Assembly: GCA_016714015.1 (NCBI GenBank)
Contig: JADJNZ010000006.1
Coordinates: 392,351-456,350 of the forward strand
DNA from: Gemmatimonadota bacterium
GTDB taxonomy: Bacteria > Gemmatimonadota > Gemmatimonadetes > Gemmatimonadales > Gemmatimonadaceae
Length of the DNA: 64,000 bases
Reading direction: 5' to 3'
This document shows, one piece after another, positions 62,817 through 64,000 of the stretch (within the stretch, counting starts at the first letter, position 1; the number at the start of each line of letters is the position of its first letter). The translations under genes were made by a program, and so were the position numbers. The notes under the pieces are model-generated. The model ran no database searches. It was not told where the DNA came from and saw only the letters and a program-made list of their open reading frames with translations.

Positions 62817-63290
62817 CGCGTCCATCGTCCCGGCACACGTGCGCGAGCCGCGCGGGAGGCGGGCCGTCGTCCCGGCACACGCGCGCGACCCGGGCGGGAG
62901 GCGGGCCGTCGTCCCGGCACACGCGCACGATCCGGGCGGGAGGCGGGCCGTCGTCCCGGCACACGCGCACGATCCGGGCGGGAGGCGGGCCGTCGTCCCG
63001 GCACACGCGCACGATCCGGGCGGGAGGCGGGCCGTCGTCCCGGCACACGCGCACGATCCGGGCGGGAGGTGGGCCGTCGTCCCGGCGCACGCGCGCGACC
63101 CGGACGGGAGGCGGGCCATCGTCCCGGCACACGCGCGCGACCCGGGCGGGAGGCGGGCCGTCGTCCCGGCGCACGCGCGCGACCCGGGCGGGAGGCGGGC
63201 CATCGTCCCGGCACACGCGCGCGACCCGGGCGGGAGGCGGGCCATCGTCCCGGCACACGCGCGCGAACCGGGCGGGAGGCGGTACAACGC
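62817..63290. repeat. Tandem array of a 42-bp repeat, about ten full copies
   Basis: Copies ending in GTCCCGGCAC/GCAC are found at an exact 42-base period, with ends at 62838, 62880, 62922 and so on to 63258; partial units flank the array. Units differ at a few positions (CACGATC or CGCGACC variants, three T/C changes), so adjacent copies share variants as expected from slippage or unequal crossing-over. All six frames stay open or nearly so because 42 is a multiple of three. It ends exactly where the pseudogene copy begins. Confidence 0.9.
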
Positions 63291-63654
63291 GATCGTGCTC
63301 GCCATCCAGTAGGGCTTCTGGGACGCGAACGGCATCGGCGAGTCGCGCGCGGTCACGCACCCGTTGACCGGCGCGCCCGTGGGCCGCACTCCGGTGCTCA
63401 TGATTGACAGCGACGGTCTCCCGCCGGTGATGCGGGTTCGTCGCTGCCCAACCTCCTCCAGCGCGGTGCTGTGGCGCTGTCGCGCGACGTGGCCCTACAC
63501 GCCAATAATGGATGCGGACCGGATGTAAGAGGCTGTCGCGCGGGATCAGGCGAACCGCTTGCTTGTGCCTGGCGTGATCCTGCAGCCCTCCTGCGTGTTC
63601 GCGGTGCTCCGCGCGCGGCAGATGCATCACGCGCTCTTCATCCGGGCGAGCTGA
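63283..63654 (+). pseudogene. Decayed partial duplicate of the Tat-signal gene at 61389-62090
   Basis: The segment matches 61708-62090 base by base for most of its length, beginning ACAACGCGATCGTGCTCGCC and ending CATCCGGGCGAGCTGA in both. It lacks the 5' half with the Tat signal. A CAG codon of the intact gene has become TAG at 63310-63312. A net loss of about 11 bases disrupts the frame further on. It cannot make the protein. Confidence 0.88.
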
Positions 63655-64000
63655 GCTTCTGCCAGTCCGGGATGCGCGGGCCGCACCGGCTGCGGAGGCG
63701 CGTGTCGGATGCCAACTGGCAGCGTAGGTCCTGCGCGGTGCGGCGTGGAATATCCCCGCCTGCTGTGCGGTGATACTCGCGTGCGACTCTCTGGTGAAGG
63801 CGGCGTGCTACGCAGGGATACCGGGACGAGGGGAGGAGTGTGGCGTGGGCGGAAGTGCATGGCGTACCGCGGGTTTGGCTTCGCCCGGTGCCGACTTGGT
63901 CGTCGGGGATGACTGCGTGGGGCGATGGGTTCGCCCGCGGGATTGATTGACGGAAGGTGTCCCGCGGTGCAGTGTTCCGGCGGTATGGATAGGGACGGCC
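63655..64000. other. Region without a supported gene
   Basis: The last 346 bases are visibly less GC-rich than the rest and contain only short frames with no recognisable motif. No RNA gene or repeat was identified. It may be decayed sequence continuing from the pseudogene. Confidence 0.6.

Noticed and set aside
62072..63256. Extended 394-codon version of the hypothetical protein including 14-residue repeats
   Set aside because: The extension is only the open frame of the repeat array, whose period is divisible by three; the ATG at 62743 starts a normal-looking protein.
62817..63290. CRISPR array
   Set aside because: The 42-bp units are directly adjacent with no spacers, and no cas gene is in the window.

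Overview
This is a very GC-rich (roughly 70%), densely coded bacterial chromosome segment. The gene families point to a Gram-negative, aerobic heterotroph, most likely of the phylum Gemmatimonadota. That placement is inference from gene content and style: tandem DUF4097 proteins behind an ECF sigma factor, a DUF5916 outer-membrane protein, many lipoproteins and Tat substrates, and many GTG starts with ATGA/GTGA overlaps. No rRNA or tRNA gene was seen. Function calls rest on motif recognition by eye; no database search was run.

Layout. 1-5739: tail of a HAD phosphatase, then an Eco57I/DrmMI-like N6-adenine DNA methyltransferase split by a frameshift from its recognition domain, followed by an overlapping SF2 helicase. 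This looks like a DNA-modification or phage-defence module. 5699-10323: a small membrane protein, an ECF sigma factor with a zinc anti-sigma factor, and three DUF4097 surface proteins. 10375-15636: an Ig-like lipoprotein, pterin dehydratase, a membrane protein paired with a secreted helix-hairpin-helix protein, a zinc-ribbon/MFS operon and a Tat-exported Rieske protein. 15661-19627: a sodium-solute symporter with a 32-residue membrane protein, arginase and a TIGR00300-type ornithine cyclodeaminase candidate (arginine to ornithine to proline). 19700-26842: DUF456 protein, cardiolipin synthase, a lipoprotein, and a molybdenum hydroxylase operon with its XdhC and MocA-like maturation factors. 26849-36818: mostly minus-strand envelope and enzyme genes (S41 protease, TPR protein, lipases, methyltransferase, beta-propeller). 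36954-46443: MgtE, a block of almost pure G+C, PQQ-type sugar dehydrogenase, amidohydrolase, PagL-like lipid A deacylase, MHS transporter, DUF5916 protein. 46514-48573: PLP-dependent D-amino-acid lyase with RidA, and an HNH nuclease.

48750-56513 is the clearest pathway: a plus-strand operon for aerobic CoA-dependent 2-aminobenzoate (anthranilate) breakdown. It holds a two-domain flavoprotein monooxygenase/reductase (frameshifted here), SDR dehydrogenase, MarR regulator, enoyl-CoA hydratase, acyl-CoA dehydrogenase, aryl-CoA ligase and RidA. A palindromic operator candidate lies in the only AT-rich patch upstream.

56540-64000: orphan histidine kinase, KAS III-like enzyme, beta-propeller protein, a toxin-antitoxin-like nucleotidyltransferase pair, and a Tat-signal gene whose 3' half recurs downstream as a pseudogene beside about ten tandem 42-bp repeats. 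The last 350 bases are less GC-rich and hold no gene I can support. Two frameshifts and one G/C-only block suggest that some base-level errors in the assembly should be excluded before biological conclusions are drawn.
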